From the NCBI GenBank assembly GCA_938034165.1, contig CALHKP010000042.1:1-58091 (forward strand): 58,091 bases of DNA, given 5' to 3'. The notes beneath the pieces were generated by a model, which had not been told where the DNA came from, did not search any database, and saw only the letters and a list, made by a program, of their open reading frames with translations. The translations under genes and the position numbers were made by a program. Numbering within the stretch: position 1 is the stretch's first letter; each line of letters starts with the position of its first letter. Below, one piece after another: positions 22,598 to 31,063 of the stretch. The DNA comes from an uncultured Clostridia bacterium. Lineage in GTDB: Bacteria; Bacillota; Clostridia; Peptostreptococcales; Anaerovoracaceae.

Positions 22598-23839
22598 ATG
22601 AAATACGGACTTATTGGTGAAAAGCTGGGACATAGCTTTTCCAAAATCATACATTCACAAATTGCAGATTATGAATACGAATTAAAAGAGCTCACCGAAA
22701 GTGAGCTCCACCGATTCCTGGAAATGAAGGATTTTGCGGCGGTCAATGTTACGATACCATACAAAAAAACCGTGATTCCTTATCTGGATTCCATGAGTGA
22801 GGCCGCAAAATCCATCGGTGCGGTGAATTGCATTCTGAATCAGAACGGAGTTCTTACAGGACACAACACCGACTTTGATGGGCTTCGCGCACTGGTAACA
22901 AGTAACGGCGTAAATCCTGCCGGAAAAAAAGTTCTCATTTTGGGAACAGGGGGTACCTCCGATACTGCAAAAGCAGTATGCGAAAACCTTGGGGCTTCCG
23001 AAATTCTGAAAGTCAGCAGAAGCGGACGGGATCAAAGCCTCACATACGAAGAAGCTATGAAAAACCACAAAGACAGTAATATGATAATCAATGCCACACC
23101 TTGCGGTATGTATCCAAACAACTATGATTGTCCGTTAGATATATCAGGTTTTGATAATCTAATTGGTGTATTTGACTGCATTTACAATCCTCTCAGAAGC
23201 ATGCTGGTTACAGCAGCCCTCAAAAGAGGAATCCATGCAGCCGGAGGCCTGTATATGCTGACAGCACAGGCTGTATATGCATACGAATTTTTCCTGAGCA
23301 CGAAATGCCCCGAAGGATTAATTGATAAAATATATGCCAAAACCTTGGCAGAAAGAACAAACATAATTCTTACAGGAATGCCTGCTTCAGGAAAATCCAC
23401 AATCGGAAAACTCATAGCCGAAAAAACAAGCAGAAAATTCGTGGACACAGATTCACTTATTGAAGAAAAAGCCAAAATGCCTATCAGCGATATATTCGCA
23501 AAATACGGTGAAAAGCATTTTCGCAATCTAGAAACAGAAATTATAGAAGAAATTTCAAAGGAAAACAGCCTGGTCATAGCAACAGGCGGCGGAGCTGTTT
23601 TGAGAGAAAAAAACATAAATGCACTAAAGTCAAACGGCCGAATATATTTTCTTGACAGGCCGGTCAGCGAGCTTTGTCCTACGGATGACAGACCTTTGGC
23701 CTCATCAAAAGAAAAGATAATGAAGCTGCACAAAGAAAGACTTCCTGTCTATCAGAGCACCTGCGACGTTGTGATACAGTCAAAAACCCCTGAAGATGGA
23801 GCAGAAGAAATTATAAGCGAAATTTTTGCATACATCTGA
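22598..23839 (+). CDS. Fused shikimate dehydrogenase - shikimate kinase (AroE-AroK)
   Basis: 413 residues with two complete enzymes. Residues 1-250 are AroE: GEKLGHSFSK shikimate loop, NVTIPYKK with catalytic Lys56, GHNTDFDG with Asp92, the LGTGGTSDTAKAV nucleotide loop and NATPCGMYP. Residues 254-413 are shikimate kinase: P-loop GMPASGKST (260-268), DTD (283-285), FRNLE with the shikimate-binding Arg, ATGGGAV (328-334) and the DRPL lid (364-367). All key residues are intact, so one polypeptide should catalyse 3-dehydroshikimate to shikimate-3-phosphate. An AAGGAG site precedes the ATG. The fusion explains the lack of separate aroE and aroK genes in the locus. Confidence 0.93.
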   Translation: MKYGLIGEKLGHSFSKIIHSQIADYEYELKELTESELHRFLEMKDFAAVNVTIPYKKTVIPYLDSMSEAAKSIGAVNCILNQNGVLTGHNTDFDGLRALVTSNGVNPAGKKVLILGTGGTSDTAKAVCENLGASEILKVSRSGRDQSLTYEEAMKNHKDSNMIINATPCGMYPNNYDCPLDISGFDNLIGVFDCIYNPLRSMLVTAALKRGIHAAGGLYMLTAQAVYAYEFFLSTKCPEGLIDKIYAKTLAERTNIILTGMPASGKSTIGKLIAEKTSRKFVDTDSLIEEKAKMPISDIFAKYGEKHFRNLETEIIEEISKENSLVIATGGGAVLREKNINALKSNGRIYFLDRPVSELCPTDDRPLASSKEKIMKLHKERLPVYQSTCDVVIQSKTPEDGAEEIISEIFAYI

Positions 23840-23867
23840 AGAGATGATATATGAGAGAAGGGATAAA

Positions 23868-24311
23868 ATGAAACTAATGATAATAAACGGGCCAAATCTC
23901 AATATGCTTGGCATAAGAGAACCCGACAAATACGGAACAGAGAGTTATTCGACTCTAACAGAAAAGATAACAGGCTTCTGCAAAGCCCAAAATGTTTACT
24001 CAGAATGTCTTCAGTCAAATCACGAAGGAGACCTGGTTGACTGGATTCAGAGAGCCTACTTTGACGGCTTTGATGGAATTGTAATAAATCCGGGGGCATA
24101 TACCCACACCAGTATCGCACTTCTGGATGCCCTCAAAAGTGTGAACATTCCGGCTGTGGAGGTTCATATTTCAAACGTTTCGGCAAGAGAAGACTTCAGA
24201 CAGGTAAGCTATATCAGACCTTACTGCGACATGACCATTGCCGGACACGGAACTTCAGGCTACATAGAAGCCTTGGAATATCTTATAGAAAAATACGGAG
24301 ATAAGAAATAA
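23868..24311 (+). CDS. aroQ: Type II 3-dehydroquinate dehydratase
   Basis: 147 residues, the standard size for the dodecameric type II enzyme. The start at 23868 is chosen because GAAGGG precedes it; the frame extends upstream over the end of the previous gene without a site. Motifs: INGPNLNMLGIREP with the conserved Arg, YGTESY with the catalytic Tyr, SNHEGDLVDWIQ, INPGAYTHTSIA and the His of EVHISN. It dehydrates 3-dehydroquinate to 3-dehydroshikimate. Its TAA overlaps the ATG of aroA (TAATG). Confidence 0.96.
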   Translation: MKLMIINGPNLNMLGIREPDKYGTESYSTLTEKITGFCKAQNVYSECLQSNHEGDLVDWIQRAYFDGFDGIVINPGAYTHTSIALLDALKSVNIPAVEVHISNVSAREDFRQVSYIRPYCDMTIAGHGTSGYIEALEYLIEKYGDKK

Positions 24312-25525
24312 TGAAGATAAAAATAACTAAAGGAAAACCTGAAGGAACTGTGGCAGCTCCGCCTTCCAAGAGCATGGCACACAGACTGCTCATATGCGCA
24401 GGGCTTTCTGAAGGAACAAGCACAATCAAAGGTATCGCGCCTTCCGAGGATATAACTGCAACTCTTTCCTGCCTCAAGGCCATCGGTGCCAAATGGGAAA
24501 TGAAGGCTGACACATGCACCATAACAGGAGTCAAAACCTGCGACATATTACCTTCGGAAACCCTCAACTGCAACGAAAGCGGCAGCACACTGAGATTTCT
24601 GATTCCTGTTCTTCTGGCTTCAGGAAAAAACACTATGATGACAGGAAAAGAAAGACTGATGCAAAGGCCTCTGAATGTTTACGAGACACTTTGCGCAGAA
24701 AACAATCTGACTTTCGAAAGAGATAACAGCTCACTGCTTCTGAAAGGACCGCTAAAATCCGGGAATTTCAAACTTCCGGGAAATGTTTCCAGTCAGTTCA
24801 TAAGTGGACTTCTCTTTGCGCTCCCTACTCTTTCCGGTGACAGCACAATCAAAATCCTGCCACCCATTGAAAGCAGACCTTATATCGATATGACAATCAG
24901 CGCACTGAAACAGTTTGGAGTAGATGTTGACTGGAAAGACGAAAATACCATCACAGTTAAGGGTGACCAGCTCTATAAAGCACAAGATGCAGTCGTAGAA
25001 GGCGACTATTCCAACGCGGCATTCTTTGATGCCATGAACAATCTCGGCGGAAATATAGAAATAGAAAATCTGAAACCGGAAAGCCTTCAGGGGGACAAAG
25101 TCTTCGGCAAGCTGTTCCGTCAGCTAAGCATAGGAACACCTACCATAAACATATCGGCATGTCCTGATTTGGGACCTGTACTCTTTGCTGTTTCCGCCTG
25201 CAAAAACGGAGGAGTGTTTACAGGAACTGCCAGACTCAAGATAAAAGAAAGTGACAGAGGGGCCTGCATGGCTGAGGAATTGAAAAAATTCGGTGTTTCC
25301 GTAAGCGTTTCTGATGACGAAATCATCATATATCCGGCGGAATTTCATGCTCCGAAAGAGGCGCTTTGCGGGCACAACGATCACAGAATTGTAATGTCTA
25401 TGGCAGTTATGTCAACTGTAACAGGCGGAATTATAGACGGAGCGGAAGCTGTTGCCAAGAGCTACCCTGCCTTCTTTGATGATTTGAAAGCTTTGGGAAT
25501 TGAGGTGGAAGAAATTGAAAATTGA
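24311..25525 (+). CDS. aroA: 5-enolpyruvylshikimate-3-phosphate synthase
   Basis: 404 residues, a little shorter than the usual 420-430. It condenses PEP with shikimate-3-phosphate. Family landmarks: PPSKSMAHRLLICAGLSEG (residues 17-35), NCNESGSTLRFLIPVLLASG with the LR-F motif, the MQRPLNV segment, SQFISGLLFALP, and the C-terminal KESDRGACMAEELKKFG and HNDHRIVMSMAV. The PEP-site loop reads NESGSTLRF, the S-G-S form in place of the A of the S-G-T/N-A-G variants. It overlaps aroQ by one base and tyrA by 11 bp. Confidence 0.96.
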   Translation: MKIKITKGKPEGTVAAPPSKSMAHRLLICAGLSEGTSTIKGIAPSEDITATLSCLKAIGAKWEMKADTCTITGVKTCDILPSETLNCNESGSTLRFLIPVLLASGKNTMMTGKERLMQRPLNVYETLCAENNLTFERDNSSLLLKGPLKSGNFKLPGNVSSQFISGLLFALPTLSGDSTIKILPPIESRPYIDMTISALKQFGVDVDWKDENTITVKGDQLYKAQDAVVEGDYSNAAFFDAMNNLGGNIEIENLKPESLQGDKVFGKLFRQLSIGTPTINISACPDLGPVLFAVSACKNGGVFTGTARLKIKESDRGACMAEELKKFGVSVSVSDDEIIIYPAEFHAPKEALCGHNDHRIVMSMAVMSTVTGGIIDGAEAVAKSYPAFFDDLKALGIEVEEIEN

Positions 25526-26372
25526 CAAAAACACTAACATACTTATAGTCGGACTTGGTATTATCGGAGGAAGCTTTGCCAAGGGCTTTTCCAAAAACGG
25601 CTACAGCGTAATGGGAATCGACAAAGACCCCGAAACCATAAAATACGCACTGGAAAACAATATAATTGCAAAAGGTTCCTGGGATATTTCAGAAGAACTC
25701 ATTTCTTCTGCAGACCTGGTAATCTTTGCCCTGTATCCTCATATATTCAAGGACTGGATAAAAGAAAATCAGAAACTTTTCAAGCCGGGCACTATTATCA
25801 CAGACGTTACAGGTGTCAAGGAATGCATAGTTGAGGATATTCAGTACATTCTCAGAGAAGACTGCGAGTTCATTGCCGCACATCCTATGGCAGGATGCGA
25901 AAAGCTTGGAATAACAAACAGTAACGAAACAATATTTTACGATGCCAACTACATCATCGTTCCAACAGAAAAAAACACAGCAGAAGCCATTGATACAGCC
26001 TCGCAGATTGGGCACATATTGGGCTTTAACCACATTTCTTCCCTGTCGCCTCACGACCACGACGAAATGATTGGATTTGTATCCCAGCTTACACACTGCA
26101 TTGCAATGACTTTGATGACCTGCAACGGCTCAGACCACCTGCAGGATTACACCGGAGACTCCTTCAGAGACCTTACAAGAATTGCCCGAATAGACGAAAC
26201 CCTCTGGAGCGAACTCTTCCTTCTGAACAAAAATGCGTTGCTCCACCAAATGAAACTCTTTACAATGGAATTTTCCAAGCTTGAGAGAATGCTCATGGAA
26301 GCAGACAAAGATGGAATCAAAGATATGATGAGAAGATCTACAGCAAGAAGAAAGCTATTTGACAAAGAATAA
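25515..26372 (+). CDS. tyrA: Prephenate dehydrogenase
   Basis: 285 residues from a TTG at 25515, selected because GAGGTGG lies 7 bp before it within the end of aroA; the earlier TTG at 25500 has no site. The NAD-binding Rossmann motif GLGIIGGSFAKGF starts near residue 13. Family features VTGVKE, AAHPMAGCEKLG (catalytic His) and QLTHCIAMTL are present, and SFRDLTRIAR follows. It converts prephenate to 4-hydroxyphenylpyruvate for tyrosine synthesis. No ACT domain is seen at the C-terminus, so feedback inhibition, if any, works differently from many Gram-positive TyrA enzymes. Confidence 0.92.
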   Translation: MKIDKNTNILIVGLGIIGGSFAKGFSKNGYSVMGIDKDPETIKYALENNIIAKGSWDISEELISSADLVIFALYPHIFKDWIKENQKLFKPGTIITDVTGVKECIVEDIQYILREDCEFIAAHPMAGCEKLGITNSNETIFYDANYIIVPTEKNTAEAIDTASQIGHILGFNHISSLSPHDHDEMIGFVSQLTHCIAMTLMTCNGSDHLQDYTGDSFRDLTRIARIDETLWSELFLLNKNALLHQMKLFTMEFSKLERMLMEADKDGIKDMMRRSTARRKLFDKE

Positions 26373-26406
26373 CCAACCCTAATTCAATACAAAAAGGAGT
26401 TTGAAT

Positions 26407-27441
26407 ATGAATATAAATATGGATTTCAAAAGAAAATTACCTATCCCTCAGGAAATCAAGAAAATGTTCCCTCTCGACGAAAAATACTTTGCTATGAGAG
26501 AAGACTTCGTAAATCAGATAAAAGACGTCCTGGCAGGAAGATCCGACAAGTTCCTCGTAATAATCGGGCCATGTTCAGCCGACGACGAAGATGCTGTTTT
26601 GGATTACCTCACAAGACTCAAACCTGTCGCAGAAGAGATCAAAGACAAGATTATCGTAATTCCGAGAGTATACACAAACAAGCCTCGTACAACAGGAAAA
26701 GGCTATAAAGGAATGCTTCACCAGCCTGACTCACATCAGCACGAAGATATGCTCAAAGGTATAATAAAGGTAAGAGAAACCTTCATCAGAGCTATCAAAG
26801 AAACAGAATTCTTCTGCGCAGATGAGATGCTTTATCCCGAAAACTACAAATACCTCAGTGATGTTTTGTCATACACTGCTGTAGGTGCAAGATCAACAGA
26901 AAACCAGTTGCACAGACTTACAGCAAGCGGTATTGACATTCCTGTGGGCATGAAAAATCCTACAAGTGGCGACTACTCTGTAATGATGAACTCAATCATT
27001 GCAGCTCAGAGTTCTCATATGTTCATCTACAGAAACTGGGAAGTAGAGAGCAAAGGAAACCCTTATGCACACGGAATCCTAAGAGGCCACGTAAACAAGA
27101 GAGGTCAGTCAATTCCTAACTACCACTACGAAGAGCTTCGCACAGTATACGATATGTACTCAGAACTGGATTTGGAAAACCCTGCAATCATTGTAGATAC
27201 AAACCATGCTAACTCAGGCAAAAAATACCTAGAGCAGATAAGAATTGCAAAGGAAGTACTCCAATCAAGAAAATTCAGCAAAGACATCGAAAATATGGTA
27301 AAAGGATTCATGATCGAAAGCTACATCGAAGACGGCGCACAACCTGTTGACGGCGGCGTTTACGGAAAATCCATCACAGACCCTTGCCTAGGCTGGGACA
27401 AAACCAAAAGACTCCTACTGGATCTTGCAGACATGCTGTAA
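26407..27441 (+). CDS. aroF: 3-deoxy-7-phosphoheptulonate (DAHP) synthase, class I AroFGH type
   Basis: 344 residues from ATG 26407, 7 bp after AAGGAG. It starts the pathway from PEP and erythrose-4-phosphate. Type I-alpha motifs: IIGPCSADDEDAVLDY (residues 50-65), PRVYTNKPRTTGKGYKGMLHQPD, the metal-binding Cys in IIGPCSA, SVGARSTE-like TAVGARSTENQ and GVMIESYIEDGAQ-like MIESYIEDGAQP. In E. coli such enzymes are inhibited by Phe, Tyr or Trp; this one carries the N-terminal extension that houses the effector site. It is the last gene of the locus, 28 bp after tyrA, followed by a dispersed repeat and a terminator. Confidence 0.95.
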   Translation: MNINMDFKRKLPIPQEIKKMFPLDEKYFAMREDFVNQIKDVLAGRSDKFLVIIGPCSADDEDAVLDYLTRLKPVAEEIKDKIIVIPRVYTNKPRTTGKGYKGMLHQPDSHQHEDMLKGIIKVRETFIRAIKETEFFCADEMLYPENYKYLSDVLSYTAVGARSTENQLHRLTASGIDIPVGMKNPTSGDYSVMMNSIIAAQSSHMFIYRNWEVESKGNPYAHGILRGHVNKRGQSIPNYHYEELRTVYDMYSELDLENPAIIVDTNHANSGKKYLEQIRIAKEVLQSRKFSKDIENMVKGFMIESYIEDGAQPVDGGVYGKSITDPCLGWDKTKRLLLDLADML

Positions 27442-27490
27442 ACTACTCGGCAATTCAATTACCGAGGATTCCCGCACTGCTATCCTAAAA
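27441..27490. repeat. Dispersed ~50-bp intergenic repeat, copy B
   Basis: Partner of 3146-3194. Its left half forms a near-perfect palindrome, CTCGGCAATT / CAATTACCGAG with one mismatch. Confidence 0.6.
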
Positions 27491-27505
27491 AAGCTCAAAT
27501 ATAAA

Positions 27506-27549
27506 GACGCAATTTCCTAATTTTACTTTCGGGATTTTGCGTCCTTTTT
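27506..27549 (+). terminator. Terminator of the aromatic locus
   Basis: GACGCAA (27506-27512) pairs with TTGCGTC (27537-27543), with additional CCC/GGG complementarity in the loop, followed by CTTTTTG. Confidence 0.75.
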
Positions 27550-27561
27550 GTTTTGTATATT

Positions 27562-27969
27562 TTACCTGCTATTGTCTACACTCGTATGTCCTACTACCAG
27601 TCCAACCAAAGCAGATAAAACTGGTATACCGTGAAGCACCTCGGTGCACATGAGTTTCACAAGCCCTATCACTGTGTTAATAGCCTCCACAGCACTAGGC
27701 AATTCCACAGCTCTTATGCCTTCCACAGAATATACTATAACTAAACAGATGCAAGCAAAGATAAAATACAAAGCCTTATCTTTTATGCTTTCATTTTTCA
27801 TCAAATAACCACCTGCGCAGCAAGCTACAGGCATAATTACCAAATGAACAATTAGAAATGGCCAAAGATATTCCATATTAACACTAGCCAAACAAACTAT
27901 AATATAAAATCCACATACTAATAAGCTTATTGTACCTGTTAGGCAAAAGGCTTTTCTCTTTCCTGACAT
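27562..27969 (-). CDS. Small membrane protein of unknown function
   Basis: 135 residues from the ATG of MSGKRKAF, which has GGGAGGA 10 bp upstream; an in-frame TTG six codons earlier sits on that site and is unlikely. Four hydrophobic segments are visible at about 8-30, 35-55, 68-87 and 105-128, with a short charged KNESIKDK loop between the second and third. I do not recognise a family. It is convergent with the aromatic locus and has no neighbour in the same direction. Confidence 0.65.
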   Translation of the reverse strand: MSGKRKAFCLTGTISLLVCGFYIIVCLASVNMEYLWPFLIVHLVIMPVACCAGGYLMKNESIKDKALYFIFACICLVIVYSVEGIRAVELPSAVEAINTVIGLVKLMCTEVLHGIPVLSALVGLVVGHTSVDNSR

Positions 27970-28245
27970 AGAACAAGATCCTCCCAAACTCTTATAATTG
28001 CACCATAAAGGTTTTATTTGATTTTTTCAGAAAATTCATTTTCTAGCATGAATCGTATCACACTTAGCACGTTAAAGTAATAGAATTTTTGTATGTTTCA
28101 ACGCCTACCACCGAATCTGTTTGACCCTTATCTACCATACTTTTTTAAAGATTTCTTAACACTAACTCCAAATCGTTGACTTGTCTGAATATTAACCATA
28201 TAATCAAGATAACAAACCGGTACTCAGCTGTGAAAGGAGGCTTTT
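27970..28245. other. Divergent intergenic region
   Basis: About 275 bp between the small membrane protein and the ABC operon. The only clear element is the promoter at 28176-28204; nothing else stands out. Confidence 0.5.
28176..28204 (+). promoter_or_regulatory. Sigma-A promoter of the ABC operon
   Basis: TTGACT (28176-28181), 17-bp spacer, TATAAT (28199-28204). Confidence 0.75.
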
Positions 28246-28980
28246 ATGATTACAGAACAGGACAAACAAAACATGCCCCTTATAAAAATCGACCATCTCA
28301 CCTATGAGCCGGTGAAAGGCCTCAAAGTAATCGATGATATTACAATAAACTTTCATCTGGGGGAAAACACCGTAGTAACAGGCTCACCGGGTAGCGGCAA
28401 AAGCTCTCTGTTGGCTCTTATTTGCGGTATTTATTCCACTTTTTTGGGAAGCATATACTTTAACAAAGAAAAGATTTCCTATAAATCTAGGGAAGATATA
28501 GCTTATACATCTTCTGCCCTGAGTCTCAAGGGCAGAAGAACCCCAAAGGAATATAAGAAGTTGCTAGGCACTTTCTTTGGTAATTTTTCCGAAAGCACTT
28601 TTGATATGTTAACCGAGAAATTCCATATTGACGAAGACGAGCCGGTTTCTTCCATGGATTCGCAAAAGCTAGACCTTCTCAGAATGACTATTGCTTTTTC
28701 TAGAAAATGCTTGCTTTATGCACTGGATGAGCCTCTGCAGTCCTTTCCGCTGGAAGAGCGAATTGAACTTCTCAAATACTTCTTTGATATGGCTGAGGAT
28801 TCGACAATCATTGCCGTTACTGAACTGAATGAACTTACGGAACCTTTGTTTTCCAGACTTCTCTGCCTGAAAAATGGTAGAATTCAGACCTATGACAGTA
28901 TCGAATTTCTGAAGCTTAAGAATTCCGGTTTCAAACAGGGATTTAGTGAAGACTCTGAAAGGGGTGGAGAAAATGAATGA
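28246..28980 (+). CDS. ABC transporter ATP-binding protein
   Basis: 244 residues. Walker A is GSPGSGKSS (about 46-54) and Walker B is CLLYALDEP. The signature sequence is degenerate: where LSGGQ is expected it reads SSMDSQK, ahead of LDLLRMTIAFSRK. The switch His is also unclear (VTELNE). It therefore resembles YtrB/EcsA-type exporters with a divergent nucleotide-binding site, or may hydrolyse ATP slowly. AAAGGAGG precedes the ATG. The stop overlaps the start of the permease gene by 8 bp, so the two are translationally coupled. Confidence 0.85.
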   Translation: MITEQDKQNMPLIKIDHLTYEPVKGLKVIDDITINFHLGENTVVTGSPGSGKSSLLALICGIYSTFLGSIYFNKEKISYKSREDIAYTSSALSLKGRRTPKEYKKLLGTFFGNFSESTFDMLTEKFHIDEDEPVSSMDSQKLDLLRMTIAFSRKCLLYALDEPLQSFPLEERIELLKYFFDMAEDSTIIAVTELNELTEPLFSRLLCLKNGRIQTYDSIEFLKLKNSGFKQGFSEDSERGGENE

Positions 28981-29758
28981 TAAGCTGGTAAGACTTCATC
29001 TTTCGGAAGTGAAATCAAATATAAAAGTATGTGTAGTAACTATAATTCTTGGGATGATATCTCTTACCCTGATGGATTTCTCCTTGTTCTTTCTCGGGGC
29101 AGGGATGATTCTGCTAGTTATAGCAGCTGCAGCCAATGCAATTGCTATGATTAAAATCATTGCACGTTACCTTTTCGATGAAGACAGCGCGTTTTTTGAT
29201 AGTATGCCCTTCAGTCCGAAAGAAATGCTTATAAGTAAAATTTACGCATGTGTTATTCTCACCTCCGGAGTGAGCATTCTCTTGTATATCTGGATTGATA
29301 TAATGCTTCTTCTGATAAACTTTCCGAAATTCAGCCTGGTTGCATATGCCCTTCTGGGTTTTGTAGCTCAAGTTACCGGGCAGGTTTCCGCAGTAACTAT
29401 TGCTACAACATCTTTCTTTGTTCAGCTTGTAAGTACGGTTGCTATAATAAGCCTTATGTTAGCTTTTCAGATTGCCATTCTCAAGCGCAAAGCCAGACGT
29501 TCACCGAACAAATGCTATAACGTTAATTCAAGGCCGGAGTTTATCGGAGCGTACATACTTGCTTCAATATTGATAAATCTGGTGGCAGGTCTGATTTCGA
29601 AATCACAGCTTACTCTGTTGGGCTTTCAGGTACAGATTCTCGAAATTATATTGTTTACCGCAGTCATATCCATTTTGACACTGACATATTCCCTTAAGAA
29701 TATAGATGATATTTACAGCATATCTCCCCACTTTTTCAGGAAAGGAGAGATAAAATGA
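28973..29758 (+). CDS. ABC transporter permease (six-helix exporter type)
   Basis: 261 residues from ATG 28973, preceded by GGGGTGGAG. About six membrane segments are visible (25-60 double helix, 88-115, 120-145, 155-185, 200-222 and 232-250). A conserved RYLFDEDSAFFDSMPFSPKEMLISK region lies in the first loop and is typical of ABC-2-like permeases from Clostridia in which the phrase P-x-S/T-x-x-E-x-L-x-S-K recurs. Substrate unknown; related systems handle antimicrobial peptides or cell-envelope stress. It overlaps the next gene by 4 nt (ATGA). Confidence 0.8.
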   Translation: MNDKLVRLHLSEVKSNIKVCVVTIILGMISLTLMDFSLFFLGAGMILLVIAAAANAIAMIKIIARYLFDEDSAFFDSMPFSPKEMLISKIYACVILTSGVSILLYIWIDIMLLLINFPKFSLVAYALLGFVAQVTGQVSAVTIATTSFFVQLVSTVAIISLMLAFQIAILKRKARRSPNKCYNVNSRPEFIGAYILASILINLVAGLISKSQLTLLGFQVQILEIILFTAVISILTLTYSLKNIDDIYSISPHFFRKGEIK

Positions 29759-30963
29759 AACGTTTATTTGCAGCTTTGATGAGCATCGGCGTTATATTGT
29801 CCCTTGTTACAGGATATCTCGTATTTCTTAAGACCGAAGGTAAGCTCTACTCACCTTATACCGAAATAGAAAATGCCGATTGGCTGATTCCGCTGAACTC
29901 AGGATATAGCAATATAGAAAAAATTTCTGAAGATGATGAAAACAGCTGGTATATTGCAACATCATCAGATTTTACTTCCACAGATGTAACCTACGAGATA
30001 TTGGACGAAAATTTTCAAAAGCAAGGAACCTATACCTCCCTTGAACTAATGACGGACGGTTTAGGATATATATCTACTTATGTGTCCGACCGCACTGAGA
30101 CAGAAGGTCTCATGGATTCAAAAGGAAATGAAATTCTTGCTCCTATTTATGCATATGTATCGGCGCCAAAGGATGGATATATTGCCGCAGTGTACCTGCG
30201 AAGTGCACCAAAAGCTTCGGTTGTTTTCTTTTCGGAAAACGGGAAAAGACTCTTTTCGGAAGAAAAAATCAACGTAACTTCTTCCACCTCGATTATAAAT
30301 GCAGGAAACGGAGTTTTTGCAATACTTGCAGGAGATGAAAATGCGCAAACAACTATATACGATGCAAAAACGAAAAGCGTTACAAAAACTCTAGACAATA
30401 TATTAATGATTTCTGATTTGGGAAACGGCAATTTTGCAGCAGAGCCACGCCAATCCCATTCTGCTGTTACAATTTATGATAGCAGCTTCAACTATGTAAC
30501 AACCCTGCCGGAAAATCTGATGGCACCACAAGCGTTCTCGGAAGGAAAAGCTATAGCCCCAAAATCGTACTATAGCGATGATGAAGCAGGATATGTCTGT
30601 CTGGATGAAAACTTCAACCCGTTGTTCGATATTTATGCAACTCATGATGCGATTTCTTTTTCAGAAGGAAAAGCAATTTGCTACAATGATGATTCTGTTT
30701 TTTGTATAGATTCCTCAGGAGAAACTATCTACCGCAGAGAACTTCGTAAATCATTTGGCACAATTTCACCGTTTTTCGTGTGCGATTCTTTCTATAAGAA
30801 CGGAAAAACTGTTCTCTGTGACGGCAAACTCTTTGGAATAGCAGATGAAAACGGCAACTGGGTAATAAAACCACACTTCACAATTTTGAAATATGCATCA
30901 GAAAATACATACATTGCAGCAACGGACAGCCTGACAACCGGCGTCCTTAGAATCAAAAATTAA
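29755..30963 (+). CDS. Membrane-anchored WG-repeat protein of the ABC operon
   Basis: 402 residues. An N-terminal hydrophobic segment (residues 5-25, no lipobox Cys) should anchor it with the bulk outside. The body is beta-rich with degenerate WG-type repeats, each a G-hydrophobic-x-D-x-x-G-N/K-hydrophobic motif: GLMDSKGNEILAPIYAYV, GYVCLDENFNPLFD and, most clearly, FGIADENGNWVIKPHF near the C-terminus. These form propeller-like or solenoid folds for protein or ligand binding. It overlaps the permease gene by 4 nt, so it is probably an extracytoplasmic accessory or sensor subunit of the transporter. Function inferred. Confidence 0.7.
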   Translation: MKRLFAALMSIGVILSLVTGYLVFLKTEGKLYSPYTEIENADWLIPLNSGYSNIEKISEDDENSWYIATSSDFTSTDVTYEILDENFQKQGTYTSLELMTDGLGYISTYVSDRTETEGLMDSKGNEILAPIYAYVSAPKDGYIAAVYLRSAPKASVVFFSENGKRLFSEEKINVTSSTSIINAGNGVFAILAGDENAQTTIYDAKTKSVTKTLDNILMISDLGNGNFAAEPRQSHSAVTIYDSSFNYVTTLPENLMAPQAFSEGKAIAPKSYYSDDEAGYVCLDENFNPLFDIYATHDAISFSEGKAICYNDDSVFCIDSSGETIYRRELRKSFGTISPFFVCDSFYKNGKTVLCDGKLFGIADENGNWVIKPHFTILKYASENTYIAATDSLTTGVLRIKN

Positions 30964-31008
30964 AAAAATCAACTTCAGCGTACCTTCCTTTCCTGCGCTG
31001 AAAATGAA

Positions 31009-31056
31009 AAAGGAGCATCTCGCTAGCGTTTTTTAGGCGTTAGCAGACGCTCCTTT
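31009..31056. terminator. Bidirectional terminator between the ABC operon and sdaAA
   Basis: Outer stem AAAGGAGC / GCTCCTTT and inner stem GCTAGCG / CGTTAGC (one G-T pair) around a TTTTTT-containing loop, with A- and T-rich flanks on both sides. Confidence 0.8.
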
Positions 31057-31063
31057 AAATTTT

